In this document: positions 20,471-29,632 of the stretch, one piece after another
Layout: every line of letters starts with the position of its first letter
Numbering within the stretch: the stretch's first letter is position 1
Origin: Beijerinckiaceae bacterium
GTDB taxonomy: Bacteria > Pseudomonadota > Alphaproteobacteria > Rhizobiales > Beijerinckiaceae
Direction of reading: 5' to 3'
DNA length: 64,000 nt
Assembly (NCBI GenBank): GCA_947475995.1
Contig: CANJNI010000002.1
Span: 124,001-188,000 of the forward strand
Program-made: the position numbers and the translations under genes
The notes under the pieces: generated by a model
What the model was told of the DNA's origin: nothing
Databases searched by the model: none
The model's input: only the letters and a program-made list of their open reading frames with translations

Positions 20471-20956
20471 TCAGTTCCGGTCCTCGGGTAATTCGGGAAC
20501 CGGCATGAGCGGAATGCCTTCCTCGATCAATTCGCGGGCTTCAGCCAGGGAAGCCTTGCCGTAAATCGACCGCGCAGGCGCGTCGCCTTCATGCATTTTG
20601 CGGGCCTCTTCTGGAAAACTCTCACCCACATCGACCGAATTCTCGATGATCCTGCTACGCAACTCGCGAACGGCTTCGCGCAACGCGACGTCACGCTCGT
20701 CAAGCAACGCCATCGGCTGGACAGAAGGAACAACAGGCGTTTGCGCCACCGGAAGCGCAGGAACAGCGCTGACAATCGCCGGTTCGCGATCCTTGCGGGC
20801 GACCTGCGGGGCCATGATGGCCTTGCTGACCTTGAAGGAATTGCAGACAGGGCAGGTTACGAGTCCGCGTTTGGATTGCGTGTCAAACGCATCGCTATTG
20901 GGAAACCAGCTTTCGAACTCGTGCCCGGTTTCACAAACGAGAGCGTACTTGATCAT
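20471..20956 (-). CDS. DUF1178 family protein
   Basis: 161-residue protein of unknown function. The N-terminal third looks like a zinc ribbon: MIKYALVCETGHEFESWF, then a CPVC knuckle (residues 35-38) with VSKAIMAP. A Pro/Val-rich linker (about 58-85) leads to a helical, acidic C-terminal half with VDVGESFPEEARKMHEGD, a conserved family segment. ATG 20956. Typical rhizobial neighbourhood with grxC and comF upstream; a nitrilase-family gene usually found between grxC and this gene is not present here. Confidence 0.88.
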   Translation of the reverse strand: MIKYALVCETGHEFESWFPNSDAFDTQSKRGLVTCPVCNSFKVSKAIMAPQVARKDREPAIVSAVPALPVAQTPVVPSVQPMALLDERDVALREAVRELRSRIIENSVDVGESFPEEARKMHEGDAPARSIYGKASLAEARELIEEGIPLMPVPELPEDRN

Positions 20957-20960
20957 TCCG

Positions 20961-21218
20961 TCAGGCCGACAACATCAGGTCGAGCTTGCCGGCCCGCTCG
21001 AGTGCGTAAAGGTCGTCGCAGCCGCCGACGTGCTGGCTTCCGATGAAGATCTGGGGAACCGTCATGCGACCTCCCGCCTTCTCGGACATCTGCTTCTGCT
21101 TTGCAGGATCGCCATCGACCGAAATTTCGGTGAATTTCGCCTGCTTCTGCCGCAGGAGGTCCTTGGCGGCATGGCAATAGCCGCAGGTGCTTTTGGTGTA
21201 GATGGTAATGTCGGCCAT
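20961..21218 (-). CDS. grxC: Glutaredoxin 3
   Basis: 85-residue dithiol glutaredoxin with active site Cys12-Gly-Tyr-Cys15 and glutathione-binding segments TVPQIFIG and VGGCDDLYALE. Reduces protein disulfides with glutathione in the cytosol. ATG 21218 (MADITIYTKS) fits the family and has AGAGGA in its leader. It lies 35 bases after comF and 4 bases before the DUF1178 gene, so comF-grxC-DUF1178 is probably an operon. Confidence 0.95.
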   Translation of the reverse strand: MADITIYTKSTCGYCHAAKDLLRQKQAKFTEISVDGDPAKQKQMSEKAGGRMTVPQIFIGSQHVGGCDDLYALERAGKLDLMLSA

Positions 21219-21253
21219 CGGCAAAATCCTCTTGAAGCCGACTATATGGCGAC

Positions 21254-22024
21254 TCAACTGTCCGGAACAACCCTTGCAAAAACGAGCACGTCCACCCGAG
21301 CTGCCCCTGCTCGCAACAAGGCTCTAGCAGCCGCGTCTGTCGTTGCCCCGGACGTCAGCACATCATCAACCAGAACAATGTTCCGGCCGGCCACACGGGA
21401 ACGCGCCTCAGCAGGCACGGACATAGCCCCCTGCACATTGAGAGCGCGCTGGGAACGGGTCAGGCCGACCTGCGGGATCGTAGGCTTCACCCGCTTCAGC
21501 GCCAGCGGGTCCACCTGCACAGGCCGGATCCGCGAGATCGCGCGGGCCAGCACGGCTGCTTGATTGAAGCGCCGGGCAAACAACCTCCGGCGATGCAACG
21601 GCACCGGAACGAGCAGAGAATCGGCTGCGAGGAATTCTGTGCCGGCCCGCGCCATCCATCGCCCCATGGCGTCGGCCAATTCGACATGGTCGGCATACTT
21701 CAACCGGTGAACCAATCTGGACACCGGCCCTGTTTCGTAACGGGCGACGGCCCGCGCGCGCGAATATGCAGGGGGATCCGCAATCGCCTCCGGCGACAGG
21801 ACGCCGGGACCCAGATCGTGCGAGAATGGCGTGCCGAGCTTTTCGCAGAATGGGCGCTCGATGAACCGGATCTGTTTCCAGCAATCGGCGCATACAGTGC
21901 CGGGCTCATGGGTAGTGGCCCTGCAGGAGATGCAAACCGGCGGATAGGTCAGGTCGAGGCCATGCCGCAGGAGCGATCGGCCAAGTGCGCGAAAGTTGAA
22001 ATGTGGCTTCGCCGCCGACGCCAT
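21254..22024 (-). CDS. comF: ComF-family phosphoribosyltransferase-like protein
   Basis: 256-residue ComF/GntX-type protein, linked to DNA uptake in naturally competent bacteria and widespread without proven function in others. N-terminal zinc-finger pattern CISC...CADC (about residues 32-50: PPVCISC, GTVCADCWKQ) and the C-terminal PRPP-binding motif VLVDDVLTSGATTDAAARAL. ATG 22024 has GGAG about 12 bases upstream; a longer in-frame N-terminus from 22108 would overlap the divergent promoter area. Divergent from the methyltransferase gene at 22129. Confidence 0.92.
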   Translation of the reverse strand: MASAAKPHFNFRALGRSLLRHGLDLTYPPVCISCRATTHEPGTVCADCWKQIRFIERPFCEKLGTPFSHDLGPGVLSPEAIADPPAYSRARAVARYETGPVSRLVHRLKYADHVELADAMGRWMARAGTEFLAADSLLVPVPLHRRRLFARRFNQAAVLARAISRIRPVQVDPLALKRVKPTIPQVGLTRSQRALNVQGAMSVPAEARSRVAGRNIVLVDDVLTSGATTDAAARALLRAGAARVDVLVFARVVPDS

Positions 22025-22128
22025 AGTATCGCCGCTCCGGGCTGATCGTTCGTTCTGAAGTCTAGTCGCATGCGTCCAGCCGTAAAGCCATTTTGACGCG
22101 GGACCCAAGGCGGCTCATAGGAATTCCG

Positions 22129-23010
22129 ATGGCGCACTCTGGCGGACCCACGCAGATTTTCGACTCCCGTTTGCTGCGCGTGCGGCTTCAGCGCGCGGCC
22201 CGGGAGGCTGGCGAAAACTTCCTGTTGCCCGGCCTGACGGCGGACCTGATCGAACGGCTCGGGATGGTCCGGAGGGATTTCTCGAATGTCATGGACATCG
22301 CGAGCCCCGCCGACATCAGGCCACAGATCGGACAGCTCCTGCCCGACGCGCGGTTGCGAAGAATTGCAGCGATTCTCCCGACTCCGCCCGACGAATGTGA
22401 CGAGATCGTCCAGGAAGAACGCCTTCCGGATTTTCCGGAACCTTTTGATCTGGCTGTTTCGCTCCTCGCGTTCCATCTGGTCAACGATCTCCCCGGCCTC
22501 CTCGTCCAGATCCATCGCGCCTTGAAACCCGATGGCTTGTTGATAGCCGCAATGCTTGGTGGCCAGACTCTTCGCGAGCTTCGAAACGCATTTACGGTCG
22601 CAGAGTCCGAAATCACAGGCGGCGCATCACCCCATGTCGCTCCATTTCCGGATGTTCGGGACATGGGCGCACTTCTTCAGCGGGCCGGCTTTGCATTGCC
22701 GGTTGCTGATTCGGAGACGCTGACGGTGCGCTACTCGGAACCTATGGGTTTGCTTCGCGACCTGCGCCTCATGGGAGGCACGAACATCCTCACGGAGCGC
22801 CTGCGGAAGCCCATGCGCCGTGCTGTTCTGGGGCGAGCTATGGAAGTCTATCGCCGGGATTTCTCGGATTCCGACGGTCGGGTTCGCGCCACGTTCGAGA
22901 TCATCTGGCTCTCGGGCTGGCGGCCCCACGAAAGCCAGCAAAAGCCGTTGAAACCCGGATCCGCGCGGACTCGACTGGCTGATGTTCTGCCGACAAAGGC
23001 GTATGATTGA
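22129..23010 (+). CDS. SAM-dependent methyltransferase-fold protein, NDUFAF5/BioC-like
   Basis: 293 residues. Starts with the family signature IFDSRLLRVRLQRAA, followed by a Rossmann-like methyltransferase core; the middle FDLAVSLLAFHLVNDLPGLL and HRALKPDGLLIAAMLGGQTL segments match the post-I/II motifs. The orthologous group includes human NDUFAF5, a complex-I assembly factor that hydroxylates an arginine of the Q-module. The classical glycine-rich SAM motif I is weak (VMDIASPADIRP), as in that group, which suits a non-methylating activity. ATG 22129 follows AGGAA at about 22119. A role in complex I assembly is inference from family. Confidence 0.85.
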   Translation: MAHSGGPTQIFDSRLLRVRLQRAAREAGENFLLPGLTADLIERLGMVRRDFSNVMDIASPADIRPQIGQLLPDARLRRIAAILPTPPDECDEIVQEERLPDFPEPFDLAVSLLAFHLVNDLPGLLVQIHRALKPDGLLIAAMLGGQTLRELRNAFTVAESEITGGASPHVAPFPDVRDMGALLQRAGFALPVADSETLTVRYSEPMGLLRDLRLMGGTNILTERLRKPMRRAVLGRAMEVYRRDFSDSDGRVRATFEIIWLSGWRPHESQQKPLKPGSARTRLADVLPTKAYD

Positions 23011-23034
23011 AATTCACGAGCGAGCTCTTTCAAG

Positions 23035-23853
23035 ATGAATCTGAAAATCACCTCCTGGAACATCAATTCGGTGCGACTGCGCATTTCGCTGGTCGAGAAG
23101 TTTTTGCGCGAGCATCAACCTGACGTTCTTTGCCTGCAGGAAACCAAATGTCGGGATAGCGAATTTCCGTTTTCAAACTTTCGGAAGCTTGGATACGAGC
23201 ACATCGCGATCCACGGCCAGAAGGGCTACCACGGCGTTGCAACCATTTCGCGCATCCCGTTCGGAATCGTTGACCGCAAAGGGTTCTGCGACAAAGGTGA
23301 TTGTCGGCACATCTCCGTCGAGCTCGCGGTGCAGGACCCGCATCAACCGATCACTTTGCACAACTTCTATATACCGGCCGGTGGCGACGAGCCTGATCCC
23401 GAAGTGAATGAAAAATTCGCCCACAAACTTCAGTTTCTCGACGAGCTGGCACATTGGACCGAAAGTGGTTCACTGGCTGCGAATCATGCGGTGCTGGTGG
23501 GAGACCTCAATATCGCGCCACTGGAAACTGACGTATGGAGCCACAAGTCTCTGCTGTCAGTAGTCAGCCATACCCCGATCGAAGTCGAGAAGCTGCAGAA
23601 GGCCTTTTCGTCGGGACCTTGGGTCGACGCACTTCGGACGAAAATTCCTCCGGCGGAAAAACTTTTCACCTGGTGGAGCTATCGGTCTCCCAATTGGGAA
23701 GCGGCCAACAAGGGACGCCGGCTGGATCACATCTGGCTAAGCCAGAGCCTGGAATCGTCGCTTGCTGGCGTCGAAGTTCTGAAAGAAGCACGGGGGTGGG
23801 AGCGACCCTCGGACCACGTTCCCGTGTCGGCGATGCTGAACCTGCGCGGTTAG
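23035..23853 (+). CDS. xth: Exodeoxyribonuclease III
   Basis: 272-residue AP endonuclease/3'-5' exonuclease of the ExoIII (XthA-like) family, base-excision repair. Metal and catalytic motifs in order: SWNINSVR near the N-terminus, LQETKC (Glu34 area), HNFYIPAGG, VLVGDLNIAP, RRLDHIWLS and the terminal SDHVPVSAML. ATG 23035. Its TAG stop overlaps the end of the convergent cyclic-nucleotide-binding gene by 4 bases. The neighbourhood with that gene and a response regulator recurs in rhizobia. Confidence 0.96.
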   Translation: MNLKITSWNINSVRLRISLVEKFLREHQPDVLCLQETKCRDSEFPFSNFRKLGYEHIAIHGQKGYHGVATISRIPFGIVDRKGFCDKGDCRHISVELAVQDPHQPITLHNFYIPAGGDEPDPEVNEKFAHKLQFLDELAHWTESGSLAANHAVLVGDLNIAPLETDVWSHKSLLSVVSHTPIEVEKLQKAFSSGPWVDALRTKIPPAEKLFTWWSYRSPNWEAANKGRRLDHIWLSQSLESSLAGVEVLKEARGWERPSDHVPVSAMLNLRG

Positions 23854-24299
23854 CCTGGTTTCAGTGTTTGTGCATTTGCGAGTGCGGCGAAATTGGCAAG
23901 GCGCGTCTCGATAGCTGCCTGCAGCCGCGCTGCAGCGCCCGGGAATTCTCGCAACACGCGATGAAACAATTCGCGCGAGATGGAGAGCACCACTGTCGGC
24001 TGACGGGCGAGGGCAGTTACCGGCCGCTCGGTCTCGGTGATAAGCGCCATTTCGCCAATGAGCGAATCGGGTCCCACGATTTCAGCGGCGGCGCGGCCAT
24101 CGCCGTATGGATCGAGAGCGATCGCACCACTGACCACCACAAAACCGCCCGAAGCGCGCTCACCCTTGCTGAACAGAATATCTCCGGCGCGGAGAATTCT
24201 TGTCTCGGCAGAAAAAGCTATCAGCCGCAAGGCTTCGACATCGAGCTCGCTTAACAGCGGGACCGACGACAATCGCCTTATGTCTGTATCGAGCGCCAT
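23850..24299 (-). CDS. Single-domain cyclic nucleotide-binding protein (Crp-like, no HTH)
   Basis: 149 residues comprising little more than one cNMP-binding beta-roll (residues 12-130): GDILFSKGERASGGFVVVSGAI, the phosphate-binding-cassette-like SLIGEMALITETERPVTALA and a C-terminal helix. The cassette ends in ERPVT rather than the Arg-Ser/Thr of strong cAMP binders, so nucleotide binding is uncertain. There is no DNA-binding domain, so it probably acts through protein contact. It starts 14 bases after the stop of the response-regulator gene on the same strand, suggesting co-transcription. Confidence 0.9.
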   Translation of the reverse strand: MALDTDIRRLSSVPLLSELDVEALRLIAFSAETRILRAGDILFSKGERASGGFVVVSGAIALDPYGDGRAAAEIVGPDSLIGEMALITETERPVTALARQPTVVLSISRELFHRVLREFPGAAARLQAAIETRLANFAALANAQTLKPG

Positions 24300-24313
24300 G
24301 CTGATGAAGGCTT

Positions 24314-25000
24314 TCAGGGAACGAGTTTGTACCCGCCAGCGTCCGTGACGAGAAGCTGCGCGTTGGCAGGGTCACGTTCGATCTTTTGCCGCAAGCGATA
24401 GATATGTGTTTCGAGCGTATGCGTGGTGACGTTGGCATTGTAGCCCCACACCTCCCGCAGCAGAATCTCGCGTGAGACAACCTGGGGTCCGGCGCGGTAG
24501 AGGAAGCGAAGGATCGCGGTTTCCTTCTCGGTCAGCCTGAGCTTCGCGCCCTTGTCATTGACGAGATGTTTCGAACTCGGGCGAAACGTATACTGGCCAA
24601 TCTGGAAGATCGCGTCGTCGCTGGCTTCATGCTGGCGCAACTGGGCCCGGATGCGCGCCAGCAAGACGGCAAACCTGAATGGTTTGTTGACGTAATCGTT
24701 CGCGCCCGACTCGAGTCCCAGAATCGCGTCTGCATCCGAAACGTGTCCGGTCAGCATGATGATGGGGTTCTTGAAACCGTCCTTTCGAACCAGTTTCACG
24801 GCCTCTCGCCCATCCATATCCGGCAAGCCGACATCCAGAATCACGATGTCGGGTTGCTGGGTCCGCATGATATTGATGGCCTTGGTTGCCGAATCGGCCT
24901 GAATCGGCTCGAACTCTTCGTGCAACGCCAGTTGTTCTGCGAGAGCATCGCGCAAATCATTGTCGTCATCGGCAATCAGGATCTTCCGAACCTGGGTCAT
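24314..25000 (-). CDS. OmpR/PhoB-family response regulator (orphan)
   Basis: 228 residues. Receiver domain (1-120) with acidic pocket ADDDND, phospho-acceptor Asp56 (VILDVGLPDMDG), Thr84 region (MLTGH) and Lys106 (NKPF); winged-helix DNA-binding domain (about 130-228) with LTEKETAILRFL, SREILLREVWGY and THTLETHIYRLRQKI. ATG 25000 follows GGAAG. No histidine kinase is adjacent. The combination with an L,D-transpeptidase gene on the other side of the shared 132-base promoter region suggests a cell-envelope role; it could be the alphaproteobacterial CenR regulator, but I cannot confirm this from sequence alone. Confidence 0.93.
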   Translation of the reverse strand: MTQVRKILIADDDNDLRDALAEQLALHEEFEPIQADSATKAINIMRTQQPDIVILDVGLPDMDGREAVKLVRKDGFKNPIIMLTGHVSDADAILGLESGANDYVNKPFRFAVLLARIRAQLRQHEASDDAIFQIGQYTFRPSSKHLVNDKGAKLRLTEKETAILRFLYRAGPQVVSREILLREVWGYNANVTTHTLETHIYRLRQKIERDPANAQLLVTDAGGYKLVP

Positions 25001-25132
25001 AAAGATCTTCCGGCCAGTGTGTTTCCTTGCCAACGGGCGTCCGCCCGGGGCAACTCGGGGCAGGCGCAACGTGGGGCAGATCGACCTTATCCGCAAGGGC
25101 TACGAAAACCGGCAGGCGGGATACACGAAAAA

Positions 25133-25699
25133 ATGAGAAGACGGACCATTGCGGAAAAGAACCGGACATCCTCCGGCACGATCACCTTCATCCGGGTCTG
25201 CCATTTGCCAGGTCAGCCGCCAGAGCGCGGGCGCCTGATTGCCGGCCCGTCCGTCGTTGGTTGTTCGCTGGGACGATCGGGGATAAGCGCCGCCAAGCGC
25301 GAAGGGGACGGAGCGACGCCCCGGGGCGCTTTCAGAATTTTGTCTTTGCTGTATCGCCCCCGGCCGGGAGGGCCCCCTCGTTCGGGAATTCCGCCCCACC
25401 CCATCTTGCGGTCATCCGGCTGGTGCGACGACCCCGCCGCTCGCTCGTACAATCGCCCGATCCGGCTGCCCTTCGAGGCGGGGCATGAGCAGTTGTGGCG
25501 CCAAGACGGGCTTTATGACCTCATCGTCATACTGGACTACAATATTTCGCCGAGACGGAGAGGACGCGGTAGCGCCATTTTTTTTCATCTCCAGCGCGAG
25601 GATCTTGGCCATACCGAAGGCTGCGTGGCCATACCCGCTGCCGCGATGCGCCGCTTGCTCCCAAGGATAGGCAAAACGTCCGTCATGGTCATCCGTTAG
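25133..25699 (+). CDS. L,D-transpeptidase (YkuD-like) family protein
   Basis: 188 residues. Catalytic motif FFHL...HTEGCVAIP gives His152 and Cys164, the L,D-transpeptidase arrangement of an upstream His and a Gly-Cys nucleophile, with SIM-type segments KREGDGATPRGAFRIL, GWCDDPAARSYNRPI and YDLIVILDYN before it. Such enzymes make 3-3 peptidoglycan crosslinks or attach proteins to the wall. No clear signal peptide or membrane segment precedes the domain, which is usual for this short subgroup but leaves its export unexplained. ATG 25133 lacks a good Shine-Dalgarno. Divergent from the response regulator; overlaps the convergent yggS stop by 4 bases. Confidence 0.87.
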   Translation: MRRRTIAEKNRTSSGTITFIRVCHLPGQPPERGRLIAGPSVVGCSLGRSGISAAKREGDGATPRGAFRILSLLYRPRPGGPPRSGIPPHPILRSSGWCDDPAARSYNRPIRLPFEAGHEQLWRQDGLYDLIVILDYNISPRRRGRGSAIFFHLQREDLGHTEGCVAIPAAAMRRLLPRIGKTSVMVIR

Positions 25700-26370
25700 G
25701 TGCGGGCTCCGAAGATTGCCGTCCCCAACCGGATGCAAGTGGCCCCCAACTGGATGGCCAGTTCGTAGTCGGCGCTCATTCCCATCGACAGTTCCGCCAA
25801 GCCATTGCGTTTAGCAATCTGGGCGAGGAGCGCAAAATGCGGCGAAGCCTGTTCACCGGCCGGCGGGATACACATCAAGCCGACCACCGGAAGTCCGTAA
25901 GTCTCGAGGCAGATCCTGATGAATTGATCGGCTTCGGCGGGCAGTATCCCTGCTTTCTGCGGTTCGGCCCCGGTATTGACCTCGACCATGAATCGCGGCG
26001 CGCGGCCTGCCCGCTGGACTTCATGCGCCAGGGCTTCCACCAAACGAAGCCGGTCAACCGTCTCGATGACATCGAACAGCTCAACGGCGTCCCGGACCTT
26101 GTTGGTCTGAAGAGGGCCTATCAGATGTAATTCCGCATCCGGAAATCGGGATCGCAGCTCCGGCCATTTTTTCGGGGCTTCCTGAACCCGATTTTCCCCA
26201 AACAGACGCTGGCCGGCGATCAAGGCTTCCTGAACGGCATCGGACGGCTGTGTCTTCGAGACGCACATGAGGCGCACGCTGCCGGGTTCACGGCCAGAGC
26301 GCCGCTCGATGCGGGAAATCTCTTCCCGCGTGGAAGCCAATCGTTCAGCGACCGTGGGAGTGTTCACCAT
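25696..26370 (-). CDS. YggS-family pyridoxal phosphate homeostasis protein
   Basis: 224-residue PLP-binding protein (PLPBP/YggS), a single TIM barrel without known catalytic turnover that influences vitamin B6 and amino-acid pools. The PLP lysine is Lys39 in MCVSKTQP; FGENRVQEA, HLIGPLQTNK and the phosphate-binding ELSMGMSADYELAIQLGAT are all present. ATG 26370 fits homologues; a longer in-frame start at 26460 would reach into the leuS promoter region. Divergent from leuS. Confidence 0.95.
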   Translation of the reverse strand: MVNTPTVAERLASTREEISRIERRSGREPGSVRLMCVSKTQPSDAVQEALIAGQRLFGENRVQEAPKKWPELRSRFPDAELHLIGPLQTNKVRDAVELFDVIETVDRLRLVEALAHEVQRAGRAPRFMVEVNTGAEPQKAGILPAEADQFIRICLETYGLPVVGLMCIPPAGEQASPHFALLAQIAKRNGLAELSMGMSADYELAIQLGATCIRLGTAIFGART

Positions 26371-26490
26371 CGAAGCTAGCTTCTTTCGATTGTTGTGCGA
26401 GCGGCCAAGGGCGTTGACCGGGCCGCAGAAAAAATGTTCAGGTGCGGATGTCCTCACCAACCTACGATCGATTGGGCCGAACGAAAAGAC

Positions 26491-29121
26491 ATGACGGCTG
26501 AGCGGTACAATCCACGCGAATCTGAAGCCAAATGGCAGGCCGTTTGGGAAGCCCGAAAGACCTTCCAGACAAGCAATGAGGACCCGCGTCCGAAATATTA
26601 CGTGCTTGAGATGTTCCCCTATCCGTCAGGGCGCATCCACATGGGGCACGTTCGCAACTATGCGATGGGAGACGTTGTCGCCCGCTACAAGCGCGCGCGC
26701 GGATTTAATGTTCTTCATCCGATGGGATGGGATGCTTTCGGCATGCCTGCCGAGAATGCGGCCATGCAGAACAAGTCGCATCCGGCGCGGTGGACTTATA
26801 CGAACATCGACACGATGCGCGGACAGCTCAAATCGATGGGACTGTCGCTTGACTGGTCTCGCGAGGTAGCGACCTGCGATCCAAGCTATTATCGACATCA
26901 GCAGAAGATGTTTCTGGATTTTCTGTCGGCAGGACTCGTCGACCGCAAAAAATCCAAGGTGAACTGGGATCCAGTCGACCATACCGTTCTGGCCAACGAG
27001 CAAGTCATTGACGGGCGTGGATGGCGTTCCGGCGCTATCGTCGAACAGCGCGAATTGACCCAGTGGTTCCTCAAGATTTCGAAATATTCGCAGGAATTGC
27101 TCGACGGTCTCGACACTCTGGATCGCTGGCCGGAGAAGGTCCGGCTGATGCAGCGCAACTGGATCGGCAAGTCGGAAGGCCTGCTGGTCCGGTTCGAAGT
27201 TGCGGCCGCAACCGCGCCTGCAGGTCTGACCGAACTGGAAATCTTTACCACGCGCCCAGATACTTTATTCGGCGCGAAGTTCATGGCAATCGCCCCTGAC
27301 CACCCCATGGCGGCCGCCGTTGCTGCGGGAAATCCGGAGCTTAAGGCGTTCATCGAGGAATGCCGCAGGGGCGGCACATCCGTCGTTGCACTCGAAACCG
27401 CAGAAAAAATGGGATTCAACACGGGCGTTCGGGTCCAGCACCCGTTTGATCCCGATTGGCTCCTGCCGGTTTACGTGGCGAATTTCATCCTGATGGAATA
27501 CGGCACCGGGGCGATATTCGGTTGTCCTGCGCATGATCAGCGCGACCTTGATTTTGTCAATAAATATGGGCTGGGGAACACGCCAGTCGTCTGCCCTGCG
27601 GAGGTCCATCCGGCGAACTTCAAAATAACGGACGTCGCCTACGACGGTGACGGTCGCATGATCAATTCGCGGTTCCTGGACGGCATGTCCGTTCCGGAAG
27701 CCAAGGAGGAAGTTTCACGGCGCCTTGAAAGCTCCGTTTGGGGCGATCGTCCGCGCGCCCGACGTCAGGTCAATTTCAAGTTGCGCGACTGGGGTATCTC
27801 GCGGCAGCGCTATTGGGGCTGCCCGATCCCGGTCATCCACTGCGACGCTTGCGGCGTTGTTCCGGTTCCGGAAAAGGACTTGCCGGTCCAACTCCCGGAC
27901 GATGTGACTTTTGACCAGCCCGGCAACGCGCTGGAACGGCATCCGTCGTGGAAGTTCGTCAAATGCCCGTCGTGCAGCCACGACGCCCGCCGCGAGACGG
28001 ACACCATGGACACCTTCGTGGATTCGTCCTGGTATTTCGCTCGCTTCACGGATCCCTGGAACAAGGACACACCGACGACACGAAGTGCGGTCGATCACTG
28101 GTTGCCGGTAGATCAGTACATCGGCGGAATCGAACACGCGATTTTGCATCTGCTGTATTCGCGTTTCTTCACGCGCGCGATGCGCATTACGGGACATTGT
28201 GAAGTCAGCGAGCCGTTTCGCGGTCTCTTCACACAAGGCATGGTGGTTCATGAGACCTACCGGGCTCAGGATGGCGCCTGGCTGACCCCGAATGAAGTGA
28301 AGTTTTCCTCCGACGCCGCCGGTCGCCGTGCATTCTCGCTTGCAACAAGCGCTGAAGTGCAGATCGGACCGTCCGAAAAAATGTCCAAGTCGAAGCGCAA
28401 CACGGTCGATCCGGACGACATTATCGGGACCTTCGGAGCCGACACAGCGCGCTGGTTCATGCTTTCAGATTCGCCGCCGGAGCGCGATGTCGCCTGGACA
28501 GAGGAAGGCGTGCAAGGTTCAGCGCGTTATGTCCAGCAACTCTGGCGTCTTGTTCATGATCTTGCCGGAGTCGCAGCGCCGATCGGAACCCGGCCGTTGT
28601 CCGCTATGACCGCTGAAGCTACAGCGATCCGGAAGGCAGCCCACACGCATCTGATGCACGTGCAGGAAAATATCGAGCGGTTACGTTTCAACACAGCGAT
28701 CGCCGAAATCAGAAAATTCTCCAACACGCTGCTGTCGCTGCTCTCAAACGCCGAGGCGGCGCCTGACGACGCCTCTCGTGCAGCCTATCGCGAAGCTGCC
28801 GACATATTGGTTTGCATGTTCGCTCCCATGATGCCCCACCTCGCAGAGGAATGTTGGGCAGTTCTGGGTTATTCCTCGCCTGTATCCGAGTCTGCCTGGC
28901 CGGTTTTGGATATGTCGTTGACGAAAAACGACATGATCAGCCTTCCGATCCAGATCAACGGCAAGAAGCGCGCAGACCTGACGATCGACGCAGACGCCGA
29001 TGATGCAGCGGTGCAATCGGCGACATTGAAGCTCGAGGCGGTGCAAAAGGCGCTTGAGGGAAAAGCAGTCAGAAAGATCATTGTCGTGCCGAAAAGGATC
29101 GTCAATGTCGTTGTCGCCTAG
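26491..29121 (+). CDS. leuS: Leucyl-tRNA synthetase
   Basis: Class I aminoacyl-tRNA synthetase, 876 residues. HIGH signature HMGH at residues 50-53 ([15 protein letters not shown]), CP1 editing domain with [12 protein letters not shown] and [18 protein letters not shown], and KMSKS at residues 630-634 ([17 protein letters not shown]), then the anticodon-binding helical domain. ATG 26491 ([12 protein letters not shown]) fits the family. The last 17 bases overlap lptE, so leuS-lptE-holA is likely an operon, as in other rhizobia. Confidence 0.98.
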   Translation: MTAERYNPRESEAKWQAVWEARKTFQTSNEDPRPKYYVLEMFPYPSGRIHMGHVRNYAMGDVVARYKRARGFNVLHPMGWDAFGMPAENAAMQNKSHPARWTYTNIDTMRGQLKSMGLSLDWSREVATCDPSYYRHQQKMFLDFLSAGLVDRKKSKVNWDPVDHTVLANEQVIDGRGWRSGAIVEQRELTQWFLKISKYSQELLDGLDTLDRWPEKVRLMQRNWIGKSEGLLVRFEVAAATAPAGLTELEIFTTRPDTLFGAKFMAIAPDHPMAAAVAAGNPELKAFIEECRRGGTSVVALETAEKMGFNTGVRVQHPFDPDWLLPVYVANFILMEYGTGAIFGCPAHDQRDLDFVNKYGLGNTPVVCPAEVHPANFKITDVAYDGDGRMINSRFLDGMSVPEAKEEVSRRLESSVWGDRPRARRQVNFKLRDWGISRQRYWGCPIPVIHCDACGVVPVPEKDLPVQLPDDVTFDQPGNALERHPSWKFVKCPSCSHDARRETDTMDTFVDSSWYFARFTDPWNKDTPTTRSAVDHWLPVDQYIGGIEHAILHLLYSRFFTRAMRITGHCEVSEPFRGLFTQGMVVHETYRAQDGAWLTPNEVKFSSDAAGRRAFSLATSAEVQIGPSEKMSKSKRNTVDPDDIIGTFGADTARWFMLSDSPPERDVAWTEEGVQGSARYVQQLWRLVHDLAGVAAPIGTRPLSAMTAEATAIRKAAHTHLMHVQENIERLRFNTAIAEIRKFSNTLLSLLSNAEAAPDDASRAAYREAADILVCMFAPMMPHLAEECWAVLGYSSPVSESAWPVLDMSLTKNDMISLPIQINGKKRADLTIDADADDAAVQSATLKLEAVQKALEGKAVRKIIVVPKRIVNVVVA

Positions 29122-29629
29122 CCATCACCCGAAAGTCTCTCGCTTGCTCCTCTTGGCCGCAGTGAGCGGGATGCTGGGCGGGTGCTTTCAACCGCTTTAC
29201 GGCGGATCGACGGGCGCGGCGCTCCAGGCGGAACTGGCGGCGATTGCGATTGAGCCGGTTCCAGACCGGCTCGGACACTACCTCGGCAATGAGTTGCGGT
29301 TTGCGCTGAACGGGGCGGGGTCTTCGGTAGCTCCGCGCTACCGGCTGTTTCTGACGCCGCGAGAGCGTGTGCAATCTCCGGTCATCGATACGATCAGCGG
29401 GCGCGCAACCGCCGGGACGATCGTGGTGGACGTCGATTATCGGCTCATTCCCGCCGCTGGCGGCGAACCGGTCGCTCAGGGAGTCGCATTTGCGGCGGCG
29501 AGCTATGATCGGACGAATCAGCGCTTTGCAAACATTCGCGCAGCTCGAGATGCTGAAATAAGAGACGCGAAAGCGCTGGCGGATCAGATCAAGACGCGAT
29601 TGGCCGCGACTCTATCCACTGGTCGTTGA
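29105..29629 (+). CDS. lptE: LPS-assembly lipoprotein LptE
   Basis: 174-residue lipoprotein that plugs the LptD outer-membrane channel for lipopolysaccharide insertion. A signal sequence (residues 12-26) ends in the lipobox LGGC with Cys27, followed by FQPLYGGS, a pattern typical of alphaproteobacterial LptE. Downstream it has the low-complexity beta-strand pattern of the family ([34 protein letters not shown]). ATG 29105 lies within the end of leuS and is preceded by AAGGA (29093-29097). The holA gene follows after 3 bases. Confidence 0.9.
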   Translation: MSLSPSHHPKVSRLLLLAAVSGMLGGCFQPLYGGSTGAALQAELAAIAIEPVPDRLGHYLGNELRFALNGAGSSVAPRYRLFLTPRERVQSPVIDTISGRATAGTIVVDVDYRLIPAAGGEPVAQGVAFAAASYDRTNQRFANIRAARDAEIRDAKALADQIKTRLAATLSTGR

Positions 29630-29632
29630 GCG

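Noticed and set aside
25579-25588. T-run as a possible terminator
   Set aside because: It lies within the L,D-transpeptidase coding sequence (Ile-Phe-Phe-His) and is not preceded by a stem.
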